NCBI RefSeq assembly: GCF_009371985.2
Contig: NZ_VIKU02000003.1
Span: 124,001 to 188,000, forward strand
Origin: Pelagihabitans pacificus
Lineage (GTDB): Bacteria > Bacteroidota > Bacteroidia > Flavobacteriales > Flavobacteriaceae
Direction: 5' to 3'
Length of the DNA stretch: 64,000 nucleotides
Shown here: positions 8,248-17,203 of the stretch, in pieces
How the letters are laid out: each line of letters opens with the position of its first letter
Position numbering within the stretch: position 1 is the first letter of the stretch
Position numbers and translations under genes: made by a program
Notes under the pieces: model-generated
What the model saw: the letters and a program-made list of their open reading frames with translations, nothing else
The model's database searches: none
Told to the model about the DNA's origin: nothing

Positions 8248-9600
8248 CTAGGCGAATGTCATCACGAAAGAAGTTCCTCTGGAAGGGGCCGAATGCACTT
8301 TGATGCTTCCGCCATGGAGGTGCATGATTTGTTTGGACAAGCTGAGTCCGATTCCTGTACCTGTGGTTTTAGTGGTAAAAAAAGGAACAAAAATCTCGTC
8401 GATCAGCTCAGGAGGTATTCCTGGTCCGTTGTCCCATACCTCGATAAACTTCTTTCCTTGCCGCGTTATCCCGGAACTCAGTTTGATCATTGCGTTTTCT
8501 TTCTCACCGAGGGATTGAAGGGCATTTTTGCTAAGATTAACCAAGTTCTGGGTAATTTGTTTTTCATCTATAAAAAGTTCCAAGTCCTTCGGTTTCACTT
8601 GAACCTTGAAATCAACCTTTCCTTGTACGTTTTCTTGGTTCATCAGAAGCAACACTTTGTCTAAAAGTCGCTGTGCGGAAACAAGCGCTTTATCCGGTTT
8701 TGGCAAACTGAGGAAGCTGCGATACGATTGCACAAACTGCATTAAATCTCCTCCTTGCTCTTTGATAACTTCCAACCCTTTAACGGTATTGGAAATTTGC
8801 TCTTCGTTAAATTCCTTTACGGAGACCAGGCCATTTTTTCCCTTGTAATATTTCAATATCGACTCGGATATCGAGGTGATAGGAGTGATCGTGTTCATGA
8901 TTTCATGTGTCAATACCCGGATTAAGCGCACCCAGGAATCGGTTTCCTTTTCGTCCAGTTCCTTGTGAATATCTTGAACTACAACCAACAAAAGAGACTT
9001 GCCGTCCACCGTGATTGCAGTGGCTTTTAAGGCCAACTGTGAGTTTTCCCGTTCATTGGCCAATTGAAATATTTTGCCTTCGAAAGGCTGTATATCGGCA
9101 AAAAGGGCGTACAACTTTGGGTCGATTTGGTTGAATTGTTTAATGTGGTTCAACGGATGGTAGTTCAAAAGCTTCTCAATGGTGCGGTTGGCAAAAAGAA
9201 TATGTCCTTTTGAATTGATGGTAAGTATACCGATGGCCGCTTGCTTTATAATTTCCTGATAGTACTGTTCCTGCGCCTGTTTTTTAAGATGAATCTCCTG
9301 AATCATCGCATTTAACATATTGAGGCTGTGATTTAGTTCTTCCAATGATTTGACACTGAGTTTCTCGGGAAACCGAAGCGTAAAATCCTCGTTCTTGATC
9401 GCATCAAAGAAGTAGGCGATTTTTCTGTTGGTCTGATTGATGTATTGGATTAAAAAAATAGTCTGAAGAACAAGTATCAAAAGGAAAAAACCGCTGAGAA
9501 CGTATTTCGTCTTAAAATAAAAGAAGGCCAATAATAATGCGGAAAGGGAAATGAGGATTATACGAAGTATGAGCTGTAAATAAATGTTGCGACTTACCAT
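8248..9600 (-). CDS. NtrY-like sensor histidine kinase
   Basis: Membrane sensor kinase of 450 residues. Two adjacent N-terminal helices (about 8-50) leave almost no periplasmic loop, so it probably senses the membrane itself or an internal signal. A HAMP-like linker and a PAS-like domain (about 115-215, including GILTINSKGHILFANRTIEKLL) follow. The phosphoacceptor His is in RVLTHEIMNTITPI (about 232). The ATPase domain has the N-box NLSKNALQSL, the G1 box DNGPGIP and the G2 box GTGIGLSLSKQI. It is transcribed after the response regulator, with a 107 bp gap, and is its probable partner. Together they face the efflux run. Confidence 0.93.
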   Translation of the reverse strand: MVSRNIYLQLILRIILISLSALLLAFFYFKTKYVLSGFFLLILVLQTIFLIQYINQTNRKIAYFFDAIKNEDFTLRFPEKLSVKSLEELNHSLNMLNAMIQEIHLKKQAQEQYYQEIIKQAAIGILTINSKGHILFANRTIEKLLNYHPLNHIKQFNQIDPKLYALFADIQPFEGKIFQLANERENSQLALKATAITVDGKSLLLVVVQDIHKELDEKETDSWVRLIRVLTHEIMNTITPITSISESILKYYKGKNGLVSVKEFNEEQISNTVKGLEVIKEQGGDLMQFVQSYRSFLSLPKPDKALVSAQRLLDKVLLLMNQENVQGKVDFKVQVKPKDLELFIDEKQITQNLVNLSKNALQSLGEKENAMIKLSSGITRQGKKFIEVWDNGPGIPPELIDEIFVPFFTTKTTGTGIGLSLSKQIMHLHGGSIKVHSAPSRGTSFVMTFA

Positions 9601-9707
9601 TTTATAAGTTCAAGTGTCTGAATAAACCACAGGTCCAAAATTTGCAATAAGGGGTAAAAGGTACCACATTTGAGTATCACTTTTAAATCTTTGGAAACGC
9701 ATAGGTC

Positions 9708-11072
9708 CTATTTACCCATTTTCTTCATTTTGTTATAAAGTGTTTGCCTTGAAATACCAAGCTGATCCGCCGCCGCACTGTAGTTTCCTTCATGTTGGTC
9801 CAATGCATTCAAAATCATCAAAAGTTCCATTTCTTCCAAGGTGGTAGGGCCACTATCTAAGGTAATACTCGCTTTCACATGAAGGGGGAAGTCGTTGGGC
9901 TTTAGAACATTTCCTTCCGATAGGATGACGGCGCGCTCGATGGTATGCAATAATTCACGTACGTTCCCTGGCCAGGCATAGGCCAACAATTTATCTTGGG
10001 CGTCTTGGTTCATGCGCAATCCCTGCTTCCCATATTTGGACTTGAATTTGTTTAGGTAAAAATCCGCCAATAGCAGGATATCGCCTTGCCTTTCCCGTAA
10101 TGGCGGTACTTCGACCTGTATGGTATTGATTCGGTAGAGCAAATCTTCCCGAAAAAGTCCGTCCGCGACCATTTGGTCCAGATTCTCGTTGGTCGCACAC
10201 ACCAGACGAATATCTACGGGTATCGGTCGATTGGAACCAACCCTAACGATAATCTTGTTTTGAATAGCCGATAAAAGCTTTGCTTGAGTCTGTAACGACA
10301 AGTTTCCGATTTCATCCAAAAATAAGGTTCCCTTATTAGCCGCCTCGAACTTTCCGGCGCGATCTTCCTTGGCATCCGTAAATGCTCCCTTCATATGTCC
10401 GAATAGTTCGCTCTCAAAAAGATTTTCGGAAATCGACCCCATATCGACCGATATAAATACTTCGCCATTTCGCAACGATTGTCGGTGTAGTTCCCGGGCA
10501 ATTAGCTCTTTACCAGTACCGTTCTCTCCGGTTATCAAGACATTTACTTCCGTTTTGGCGACCTTTCTTACGAGTCCCAACACCGCATGTAGTGCTCTTG
10601 AATTACCGATGATATATTCCTTATTCTGGTTGATTACCTGCTTTAGATTGTTTTCTTGTTGTTTAAGTTGATCGATTTCCTTTCGCGATTTTCGTAATGC
10701 ATAGGCCGATTTTACGGTAGCGAGCAATTTGTCGTTGTTCCACGGTTTTAAAACAAAATCGGCCGCTCCCTCTTTGAGGGCTTGTACGGCCAGGTCCACT
10801 GCGCCGTATGCTGTCATCATGATAACCGATATCCCAGGAACTTTCTTTTTGATCTCCCGCAACCAAAACAATCCTTCATTTCCGGTATTGACACCAGCCG
10901 AAAAATTCATATCCAATAAAACGATGTCGATATCCCTTAAATCCTTAAACGATGGTATCTGGTTTGGATTCGATAAGGTGCTCACACTTTTGTATTCAAA
11001 CTGCAACAAAATTTCCAAAGCGCTCAAAACGCTTTTATTATCATCGACCACCAAAATTTTTGCATCCAACAT
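9708..11072 (-). CDS. NtrC-family sigma-54-dependent response regulator
   Basis: Transcription activator of about 454 residues with three domains. The receiver domain has VVDDN, phospho-acceptor Asp in VLLDMNF and Lys in FVLKPW. The AAA+ sigma-54 domain has Walker A GENGTGKE and ELFGHMKGAFTDA, where the sigma-54-contact loop reads GAFTDA instead of GAFTGA. Walker B is GTLFLDEIG and the arginine region lies in LRERQGD. A FIS-type HTH (SAAADQLGISRQTLYNKMKK) ends the protein. The ATG at 11072 is chosen over an upstream TTG at 11087. It is divergent from the TolC gene, whose upstream carries a sigma-54-like element, so it is the probable activator of the efflux run. Confidence 0.94.
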   Translation of the reverse strand: MLDAKILVVDDNKSVLSALEILLQFEYKSVSTLSNPNQIPSFKDLRDIDIVLLDMNFSAGVNTGNEGLFWLREIKKKVPGISVIMMTAYGAVDLAVQALKEGAADFVLKPWNNDKLLATVKSAYALRKSRKEIDQLKQQENNLKQVINQNKEYIIGNSRALHAVLGLVRKVAKTEVNVLITGENGTGKELIARELHRQSLRNGEVFISVDMGSISENLFESELFGHMKGAFTDAKEDRAGKFEAANKGTLFLDEIGNLSLQTQAKLLSAIQNKIIVRVGSNRPIPVDIRLVCATNENLDQMVADGLFREDLLYRINTIQVEVPPLRERQGDILLLADFYLNKFKSKYGKQGLRMNQDAQDKLLAYAWPGNVRELLHTIERAVILSEGNVLKPNDFPLHVKASITLDSGPTTLEEMELLMILNALDQHEGNYSAAADQLGISRQTLYNKMKKMGK

Positions 11073-11133
11073 ACTAGGGAGATTCAAAAGGACATTTTAA
11101 AACTACGATTTGAAAATCGGAATCACTACTAAG

Positions 11134-11177
11134 TGTCCAATTTTTTGACAATATCTGTACAATTATTTTACAGCTGT
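11134..11177. promoter_or_regulatory. Candidate enhancer-binding region between regulator and TolC genes
   Basis: Dyads TGTC-N9-GACA (11134-11150) and ACAGCTGT (11170-11177) lie about 60-100 bp upstream of the sigma-54-like element, where NtrC-type activators usually bind. Only the symmetry and position support the call. Confidence 0.3.
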
Positions 11178-11234
11178 CAACAATTTAACGACGCTACCGT
11201 TCTTTAAACTTCTGATTTGTAGAATTTTATATTC

Positions 11235-11250
11235 TTGGCACACCAATAGT
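11235..11250 (+). promoter_or_regulatory. Sigma-54-like -24/-12 promoter of the efflux run
   Basis: TTGGCAC at 11235-11241 is a perfect -24 block. Ten bases after its GG comes GT in place of the canonical GC, so the -12 block is degenerate. It ends 21 bp before the TolC ATG and is divergent from the sigma-54-dependent regulator. Confidence 0.45.
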
Positions 11251-11271
11251 TGTCCAAATGGCATACCAATA
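11236..11271 (+). repeat. Direct repeat TGGCAyACCAATA, period 23 bp
   Basis: Copies TGGCACACCAATA at 11236-11248 and TGGCATACCAATA at 11259-11271 differ at one position. The first overlaps the -24-like element and the second abuts the TolC ATG. It may be a regulator site or a duplicated promoter. Confidence 0.6.
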
Positions 11272-12624
11272 ATGAATATGTTTCAAAAAACGAAAACCAT
11301 GGTGTTGCTCTTTTTCTTGATCGGCGGTAGTGTAATGGCCCAAGAAAAATGGACGTTGGATGAGTGCGTGTCGTATGCGCTTTCACACAATCTGCAATTA
11401 AAGGATTTTCAGTATACCGAAGCCTCCGGCAAGGAAACCTTTAAACAATCTATTCGTAACCTGTTGCCCAACATCAGTGCCAGCTCGAATTATACCATCA
11501 ATTTCGGACGCAGTACCGATCCGTTTACCAACGATGTCGTCACTACCGACTTTTTCTCCAATAATTATTCCTTGGAAGCGTCTATCGGCCTCTTTCAAGG
11601 GTTCCAAAGGTTGCACACTATCAAAGCCTCCAAATTCCTTTATAAGGCCACAAAAGAAGATGCTCTACAGCAAAAATATTTATTGGCATTTAGGGTGATG
11701 CAGGCATTTTACGACATCCAATTTTTTGAGGGGCTGGTGGCCATCTCAAAGGAGCAATTGGCTGTTTCGCAAACAAATCTGGATTTGGTAAAGAAGCAGA
11801 TCGAACTGGGGCTTTTGGCCGCGGCAGATCGTTACGAGGCCGAATCGCTTTTGCTTACCGATAGCCTGAATCTGACCCAAAGTGAAAATCAATTGGCAGC
11901 GGCCAAGCTGCGATTGATCCAAGAAATGAATCTCGAAGGGGTTACGGAAATTTCCATTCAAAGCGATTTAATCCAAAATGAGTTATCGATGGAAGACACG
12001 GAAATGCACGTAGATTCCATTTATTCGGAAACCACTGGTTTTTTACCGTCACTAAAAGCAAGCGAATTGAGGGCCAATGCAGCAAGAAAACAACTGGCTG
12101 CCGAAAGAGGGCGGTTGTATCCATCGCTCTCCCTTTTTAGTGGGGTCGGAACCGGCTATTTTGAGACCACAAGGGATACACTCGGGGTTACGGTACCCTT
12201 TAGGGACCAGTTTCGCGACAACACCTTTCAGTTTATTGGAGTGAGTCTCAATATTCCCATCAGCAATGGCTGGTCGGCCCGATCTAGGGTCAAACAACAG
12301 AAAATAGAACGGAAGCGTGCAGAGAACAATTTGGAAATACAGGAGCAACTGGTCTATCAGACCATTCAGACCTTGGTTCAGGAACATGACGCACTTTTGG
12401 TTGAACACGAGCAAACCACCAAAAATATGGAAGCACAGCGTATGGCTTTCGCCATCGCCCAAAAAAGATATGGGAAAGGACTCATCAATGCCCTGGAACT
12501 GTTTACGGCGAAGAACCTGTTTGCCAACGCACAGAACCAGAACCTTCAGGTAAGGATGCGGTCGGAAATCAATAGGAGTACGTTGAATTTCTACCGAGGG
12601 CTTCCGGTTTTTAATATCAATTAA
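11272..12624 (+). CDS. TolC-family outer-membrane efflux protein
   Basis: Outer-membrane channel component of 450 residues. The signal peptide ends SVMAQ (about residues 4-24). Two outer-membrane efflux protein repeats follow: WTLDECVSYALSHNLQLKDFQ opens the first, and the second begins near residue 225 (FLPSLKASELRANAARKQL). Long heptad-like helices and the late motif AIAQKRYGKGLINALELFTAKNLF are typical of TolC homologues. It is the first gene of the efflux run, 22 bp before the adaptor gene. It would carry substrate from the periplasmic adaptor out of the cell. Two ATGs (11272 and 11278) are possible starts. Confidence 0.94.
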   Translation: MNMFQKTKTMVLLFFLIGGSVMAQEKWTLDECVSYALSHNLQLKDFQYTEASGKETFKQSIRNLLPNISASSNYTINFGRSTDPFTNDVVTTDFFSNNYSLEASIGLFQGFQRLHTIKASKFLYKATKEDALQQKYLLAFRVMQAFYDIQFFEGLVAISKEQLAVSQTNLDLVKKQIELGLLAAADRYEAESLLLTDSLNLTQSENQLAAAKLRLIQEMNLEGVTEISIQSDLIQNELSMEDTEMHVDSIYSETTGFLPSLKASELRANAARKQLAAERGRLYPSLSLFSGVGTGYFETTRDTLGVTVPFRDQFRDNTFQFIGVSLNIPISNGWSARSRVKQQKIERKRAENNLEIQEQLVYQTIQTLVQEHDALLVEHEQTTKNMEAQRMAFAIAQKRYGKGLINALELFTAKNLFANAQNQNLQVRMRSEINRSTLNFYRGLPVFNIN

Positions 12625-12645
12625 GCATTAAAAGGAACTACGTAA

Positions 12646-13896
12646 ATGGACATACAACTCGAGAAGAAAAAAGGATTACGCCCCAAACATTACGGCTATA
12701 TTGCCCTAGGGCTTTTATTGCTCTTTGCGGGATATCAATTGATCTTCGGAAATTCGGTCGCTACCTTTAGAACCGAAAAAGACAAACTTTCCATTGCCGA
12801 AGTAAGTCAGGGCAAATTTGATGATTACATCACTATCAACGGGAATGTGGCGCCGATTTCGACCATTTATATGGATGCGTATGAAGGTGGACGCGTTACC
12901 GAAAAATTGATAGAGGAAGGGGCAACGGTCAAAAAAGGGGATATCATCCTCAAATTGGAGAACATGAATCTTTACGAACAGATTTTGGCCAGCGAAAGCA
13001 ACCTAGCCCTAAAACAGAACGACCTCCGATCTACCAAGTTGACCTTTGATCAACGTCAGGTAGAAGGACGACGGTCATTGGCGACCGCCAGCACGGATCT
13101 GCAACGGTTGAAACGGAATTTTGAACAAAACCAGGCTTTATATGACGAGGAGTTGATTTCAAAGGAAGCCTACTTATTATCAAAGGAGAACTATGAACTT
13201 TCCAAGAAACAATATGATATTATAAAATTACAGACCGAGAACGATGATCAACTGCGAAAGACTTCATTGACGGGATTGGATGCCGATTTGGCAAGAATGC
13301 AAAAAACCTTGGGTATGGTGTATCAACGTTTGGACCACTTGAACGTTCGTGCCCCTGCCGACGGACAATTAGGCTTTTTAGATGCGGAAATAGGACAGAA
13401 TATCTCCCAAGGCCAGCGTATTGGCCAGATCAATGTGCTCACCGATTACAAAATAGAAGCGAGTATTGACGAACATTACATAGACAGGGTGATTCGGGAC
13501 CTTACCGCTGTTCTGGAAAGAAACGGGAAGGAATACCCTTTACGGCTTCGAAAAGTGTACCCGGAAGTACGCAACGGTAAGTTTAAGGTAGACCTCGTAT
13601 TTACCGATGAAAAACCTGAGACCATCCGGACCGGTCAAAGCTACAACATCAAATTACAGTTGGGAGAGTCATCCGATGCCCTTTTATTACCAAAGGGGAG
13701 TTTTTTCCAAAGTACCGGCGGGCAATGGATCTTTGTGGTAGATCCCAATGGGGGAGAGGCCCTGAAACGACCGATTCGTATTGGTAAGCAAAATTCCAGA
13801 TATTATGAGGTGTTGGAAGGCTTGGACCCTGGGGAACAAGTAATCACCAGTAATTATGATAGTTTCGGAGAGGCCGAAAGAATAGTGCTGAAATAA
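12646..13896 (+). CDS. HlyD/MacA-like periplasmic adaptor
   Basis: Membrane-fusion protein of 416 residues. One N-terminal helix (about 17-34) anchors it. A lipoyl/barrel-sandwich half (EGGRVTEKLIEEGATVKKGDIIL) leads into a coiled-coil hairpin (about 115-225). The returning half follows (LNVRAPADGQLGFLDAEIGQNIS), then beta-barrel and membrane-proximal domains ending LDPGEQVITSNYD. It bridges TolC with inner-membrane permeases as MacA does. The ATPase gene starts 95 bp downstream, and the A/T-rich gap shows no clear promoter or terminator. Confidence 0.93.
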   Translation: MDIQLEKKKGLRPKHYGYIALGLLLLFAGYQLIFGNSVATFRTEKDKLSIAEVSQGKFDDYITINGNVAPISTIYMDAYEGGRVTEKLIEEGATVKKGDIILKLENMNLYEQILASESNLALKQNDLRSTKLTFDQRQVEGRRSLATASTDLQRLKRNFEQNQALYDEELISKEAYLLSKENYELSKKQYDIIKLQTENDDQLRKTSLTGLDADLARMQKTLGMVYQRLDHLNVRAPADGQLGFLDAEIGQNISQGQRIGQINVLTDYKIEASIDEHYIDRVIRDLTAVLERNGKEYPLRLRKVYPEVRNGKFKVDLVFTDEKPETIRTGQSYNIKLQLGESSDALLLPKGSFFQSTGGQWIFVVDPNGGEALKRPIRIGKQNSRYYEVLEGLDPGEQVITSNYDSFGEAERIVLK

Positions 13897-13991
13897 CAAA
13901 AAAAATGAATTAAAAATTCAAGGGAATACTGTCACACAAAGACTCATATATTCATCTTTAGAAGTAGCATAAACAATAAATCGATCAAAAA

Positions 13992-14687
13992 ATGATACAA
14001 ATTCAGAATTTAAAAAAGAGCTTTCGCACCGAGGAAGTGGAAACCTTGGCTTTGAACAATGTAAACATGAAAATAGAAGAGGGAGAATTTGCCGCGATCA
14101 TGGGGCCTTCTGGTTGTGGTAAATCCACCCTCCTCAATATCATCGGTATGCTGGACAACCCCACGGAAGGTAGCTATCAATTTGCCGGCCACGAGGTAGG
14201 AGGCCTCAAGGAACGCCAGCGTACCGAACTTAGAAAAGGTAATTTGGGATTCGTATTTCAAAGTTTTAACCTGATCGACGAGCTTACCGTGTTCGAGAAT
14301 GTGGAATTACCGCTGATTTACCTCAAAATGAAAAAAGCCGAGCGACGTGGGAAGGTAATGACGGTGTTGGAGCGTATGAAAATAGCCCATCGCGAAAAAC
14401 ACTTTCCACATCAACTCTCCGGGGGTCAGCAACAACGGGTGGCCATTGCGCGTGCGGTGGTAACCAATCCCAAGCTGATCTTGGCGGATGAGCCGACGGG
14501 AAACCTGGATTCAAAAAACGGAATCGAAGTTATGAATCTATTGACCGAGCTGAACCAGGAAGGTACCACCATTGTAATGGTGACACACTCCGATCGCGAT
14601 TCCCACTATGCCCATAGGGTCATCAACCTATTTGATGGGCAAATTGTGACCGAAAGCCAGAACAGGGCCATGGGAGCCATGATGTAG
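13992..14687 (+). CDS. MacB/LolD-type ABC ATPase 1 (canonical)
   Basis: ABC ATPase of 231 residues with all catalytic motifs intact: Walker A GPSGCGKST (about 38-46), Q-loop VFQSFNLIDELTV, signature LSGGQQQRVAIARA, Walker B LILADEP, D-loop GNLDSKN and switch His in VTHSDR. LolD/MacB-type ATPases power FtsX-like permeases by mechanotransmission rather than classical transport. It directly precedes the first permease by 54 bp and is likely the shared motor for much of the array. Confidence 0.95.
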   Translation: MIQIQNLKKSFRTEEVETLALNNVNMKIEEGEFAAIMGPSGCGKSTLLNIIGMLDNPTEGSYQFAGHEVGGLKERQRTELRKGNLGFVFQSFNLIDELTVFENVELPLIYLKMKKAERRGKVMTVLERMKIAHREKHFPHQLSGGQQQRVAIARAVVTNPKLILADEPTGNLDSKNGIEVMNLLTELNQEGTTIVMVTHSDRDSHYAHRVINLFDGQIVTESQNRAMGAMM

Positions 14688-14721
14688 GTTTAGGAGATTT
14701 ATTCATCGATCAATAGCAATC

Positions 14722-14736
14722 ATCATCAAAAAACGA
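14722..14736 (+). repeat. Conserved permease leader, copy 1
   Basis: ATCATCAAAAAACGA, followed by 5 nt and the ATG of permease 1. The same 15 bases at the same distance precede permeases 2, 3 and 4. Confidence 0.85.
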
Positions 14737-14741
14737 ACGTC

Positions 14742-17168
14742 ATGCTCAAAAATCATTTCAAGATAGCTTGGAGGAACATAAAAAAAGACAAGCTATTTAC
14801 CTTTATCAAAATAGGAGGTTTTGCCATAGGAATTGCTGCTTGCCTATTGATTACATTGTTCGTTTCCGACGAACTCGCCTACGACCGGCACTATCTTAAG
14901 AAGAATCGCATCTTTAGAGTGTATACAAAATCCGTGGTAGACGGGGAATTAGAGCAGGATGCGTGGCATCCCGCTCCTTTCGCACGTGCGCTTACGGCCG
15001 ATTTTCCGGAAATCAAAAAGTCGGGAAGACTTTTGAACAGTGAACTTTTTGGGGCAGGAAGTAAAGAACTTCGGTTAGAAGGTGATGACCAGAGCAATTT
15101 CGAACAAGGATTTGTCTTTGTCGATCAAGAATTACTCGAGATTTTAGAGATACCCTTTTCCCAAGGGAATTCGGAAAATGCACTGTCAGAACCAAATACC
15201 ATTGTCATTTCAGGAGATAAGGCAGCAAAATATTTTCCGGAAGGTAATGCGATTGGCAAAAGTGTCGTACTAGACAATGATCCTGCGAAATCGTACAGAA
15301 TTACCGGTGTGATGCAAGAGACGGATACTAATTCCCACTTTGATTATGACTTTTTACTAACGACCGAAGGGAGGGATTTTTATCCTGGGGAAGACGACAA
15401 CTGGGCAGCACAAAACTATTTCACCTACGTATTATTGGAGGATGGCGTTAATACGGCTGATCTCGAAAAAAAATTGGTCGCTATCGTAGAGGACTATCTA
15501 GCTCCCCTGGCCCGCGAGATGGGAAGTATAAGTGCCATTGAATATTTAAAAAACACGACCTTCGGGTTACAGCCTATTGCTGAAATTCATCTTAAATCTA
15601 TTGATATCAATGATGGATTCAAACATGGCGATATTCGCTTTATTTGGCTATTTGCGGCGATAGCGGGCTTTATTCTGCTGTTGGCCTGTATTAACTTCAT
15701 AAATCTATCCACCGCAAAATCGGCTAATAGGGCAAAAGAGGTAGGACTGCGAAAAACCGTGGGAGCCTTCAAGACCAATTTAGTTTTCCAATTTTTGACC
15801 GAGGCCATTCTGTTCAGCGCCCTTTCCTTTATTTTGGGAACTTTATTGGCGTGGCTGCTCTTACCAAATTTCAATAGTATGGCCGCAAAATCAATCACCA
15901 TGCCCTGGGGGCAATGGTGGTTTATCCCGACCCTGACGATTTCTGCCTTACTGATAGGGGTATCTGCCGGACTATACCCGTCATTTTATCTGTCCTCGTT
16001 TCGACCCGTTACTGTTTTAAAGGGAAGCATAAGTGCTGGTAGCAAGAGTCGAAGACTCCGCAGTGGTCTGGTCGTTTTTCAATTTACCACCTCGATCATT
16101 TTAATTATAGGCACGCTTATCATTCATAAGCAAATGGATTATATCCTACGTAAAAAACTGGGGTATGATAAAGAACAAGTACTACTCATCAAGGGCGCCA
16201 ATACTTTGGGTGATAAGATTCAAAACTTTAAGGAACAGCTGTTGACGGTCAACGAAGTGGTAAATGTTTCCATAAGTGATTATTTACCGGTAGAGGGAAC
16301 CAAACGAAATATGAATCCGTTTTGGAAAGCAGGCATGGAACAACAGGAAAAAGCAGTAGGAGGACAGCTCTGGAGAATCGACCATGACTATCTCAATACA
16401 TTGGGCATTCAATTGAAAAAAGGAAGAAATTTTTCCCGTGAACTGGCATCGGATTCTACCGACGCTGCCATCATCAATGAATCAATGGCAAGGGGCTTGG
16501 GCTTTGTGGATCCTATCGGTGAAAAAGTGTCCAACGGCCAGCATAAAACAATCATCGGTGTCGTTGAGGATTTTCATTTAAATAATTTAAAGGAAGAAAT
16601 TGTTCCCTTAGTGCTTACTATTGGTAATAGCAGGGATATTGTAACGGTAAAACTGAACACCGAAAAAATGGATGACGCGTTGGAATCGATCACTTCGATT
16701 TGGCGGAAAAATGCTCCCAATCAACCAATTAGATATTCTTTTCTAGATCAAGACTTTGCCTTGATGCATGAGGATGTTAGGCGCATAGGCAAAATATTCA
16801 ACAGCTTTGCGGTTTTTGCTATTTTGGTTGCTTGCCTAGGGCTGTTTGCCCTTTCCGCCTTTTTGGTAGAGCAGCGGAAAAAAGAAATTAGTATACGATT
16901 GGTACTCGGGGCCCCTTTCAAGAGCATTTATACCTTGCTCACCCTCAACTTTTTAAGGCTTGTATTCATTGCAATTCTAATTGCGGTACCGATAGGATGG
17001 TTCATGATGAGCCGGTGGCTCGAGGATTTTGCATATCCTATAAAGATAGGCTGGGAGATTTTTGTCATGGCAGGGGTCCTTTCACTTATTATTGCGCTGG
17101 TGACCATCAGTTATCAATCGGTGGGGGCGGCTCTGATACAACCATCAAAAAGTTTGCGCGCTGAATGA
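14742..17168 (+). CDS. FtsX/MacB-type ABC permease 1 of 8
   Basis: An 808-residue permease with two FtsX modules. Helix 1 lies at about 21-43, after the family opening FKIAWRNIKKDK. A MacB-type periplasmic domain spans about 44-295. Three helices of FtsX module 1 follow (about 300-420), with cytoplasmic KEVGLRKTVGAFK between them. Helix 5 is at about 441-465, then a second periplasmic domain and three C-terminal helices (about 686-795) with KEISIRLVLG. The tail is QPSKSLRAE. Eight predicted helices in one chain would make a complete transmembrane unit pairing with an ATPase dimer. In its second periplasmic domain it is most like permease 3. Substrate is unknown. Confidence 0.93.
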   Translation: MLKNHFKIAWRNIKKDKLFTFIKIGGFAIGIAACLLITLFVSDELAYDRHYLKKNRIFRVYTKSVVDGELEQDAWHPAPFARALTADFPEIKKSGRLLNSELFGAGSKELRLEGDDQSNFEQGFVFVDQELLEILEIPFSQGNSENALSEPNTIVISGDKAAKYFPEGNAIGKSVVLDNDPAKSYRITGVMQETDTNSHFDYDFLLTTEGRDFYPGEDDNWAAQNYFTYVLLEDGVNTADLEKKLVAIVEDYLAPLAREMGSISAIEYLKNTTFGLQPIAEIHLKSIDINDGFKHGDIRFIWLFAAIAGFILLLACINFINLSTAKSANRAKEVGLRKTVGAFKTNLVFQFLTEAILFSALSFILGTLLAWLLLPNFNSMAAKSITMPWGQWWFIPTLTISALLIGVSAGLYPSFYLSSFRPVTVLKGSISAGSKSRRLRSGLVVFQFTTSIILIIGTLIIHKQMDYILRKKLGYDKEQVLLIKGANTLGDKIQNFKEQLLTVNEVVNVSISDYLPVEGTKRNMNPFWKAGMEQQEKAVGGQLWRIDHDYLNTLGIQLKKGRNFSRELASDSTDAAIINESMARGLGFVDPIGEKVSNGQHKTIIGVVEDFHLNNLKEEIVPLVLTIGNSRDIVTVKLNTEKMDDALESITSIWRKNAPNQPIRYSFLDQDFALMHEDVRRIGKIFNSFAVFAILVACLGLFALSAFLVEQRKKEISIRLVLGAPFKSIYTLLTLNFLRLVFIAILIAVPIGWFMMSRWLEDFAYPIKIGWEIFVMAGVLSLIIALVTISYQSVGAALIQPSKSLRAE

Positions 17169-17183
17169 AATAGCATCTGAACC

Positions 17184-17198
17184 ATCATCAAAAAACGA
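17184..17198 (+). repeat. Conserved permease leader, copy 2
   Basis: Exact copy of ATCATCAAAAAACGA, 5 nt before the ATG of permease 2. Confidence 0.85.
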
Positions 17199-17203
17199 AA
17201 ATC

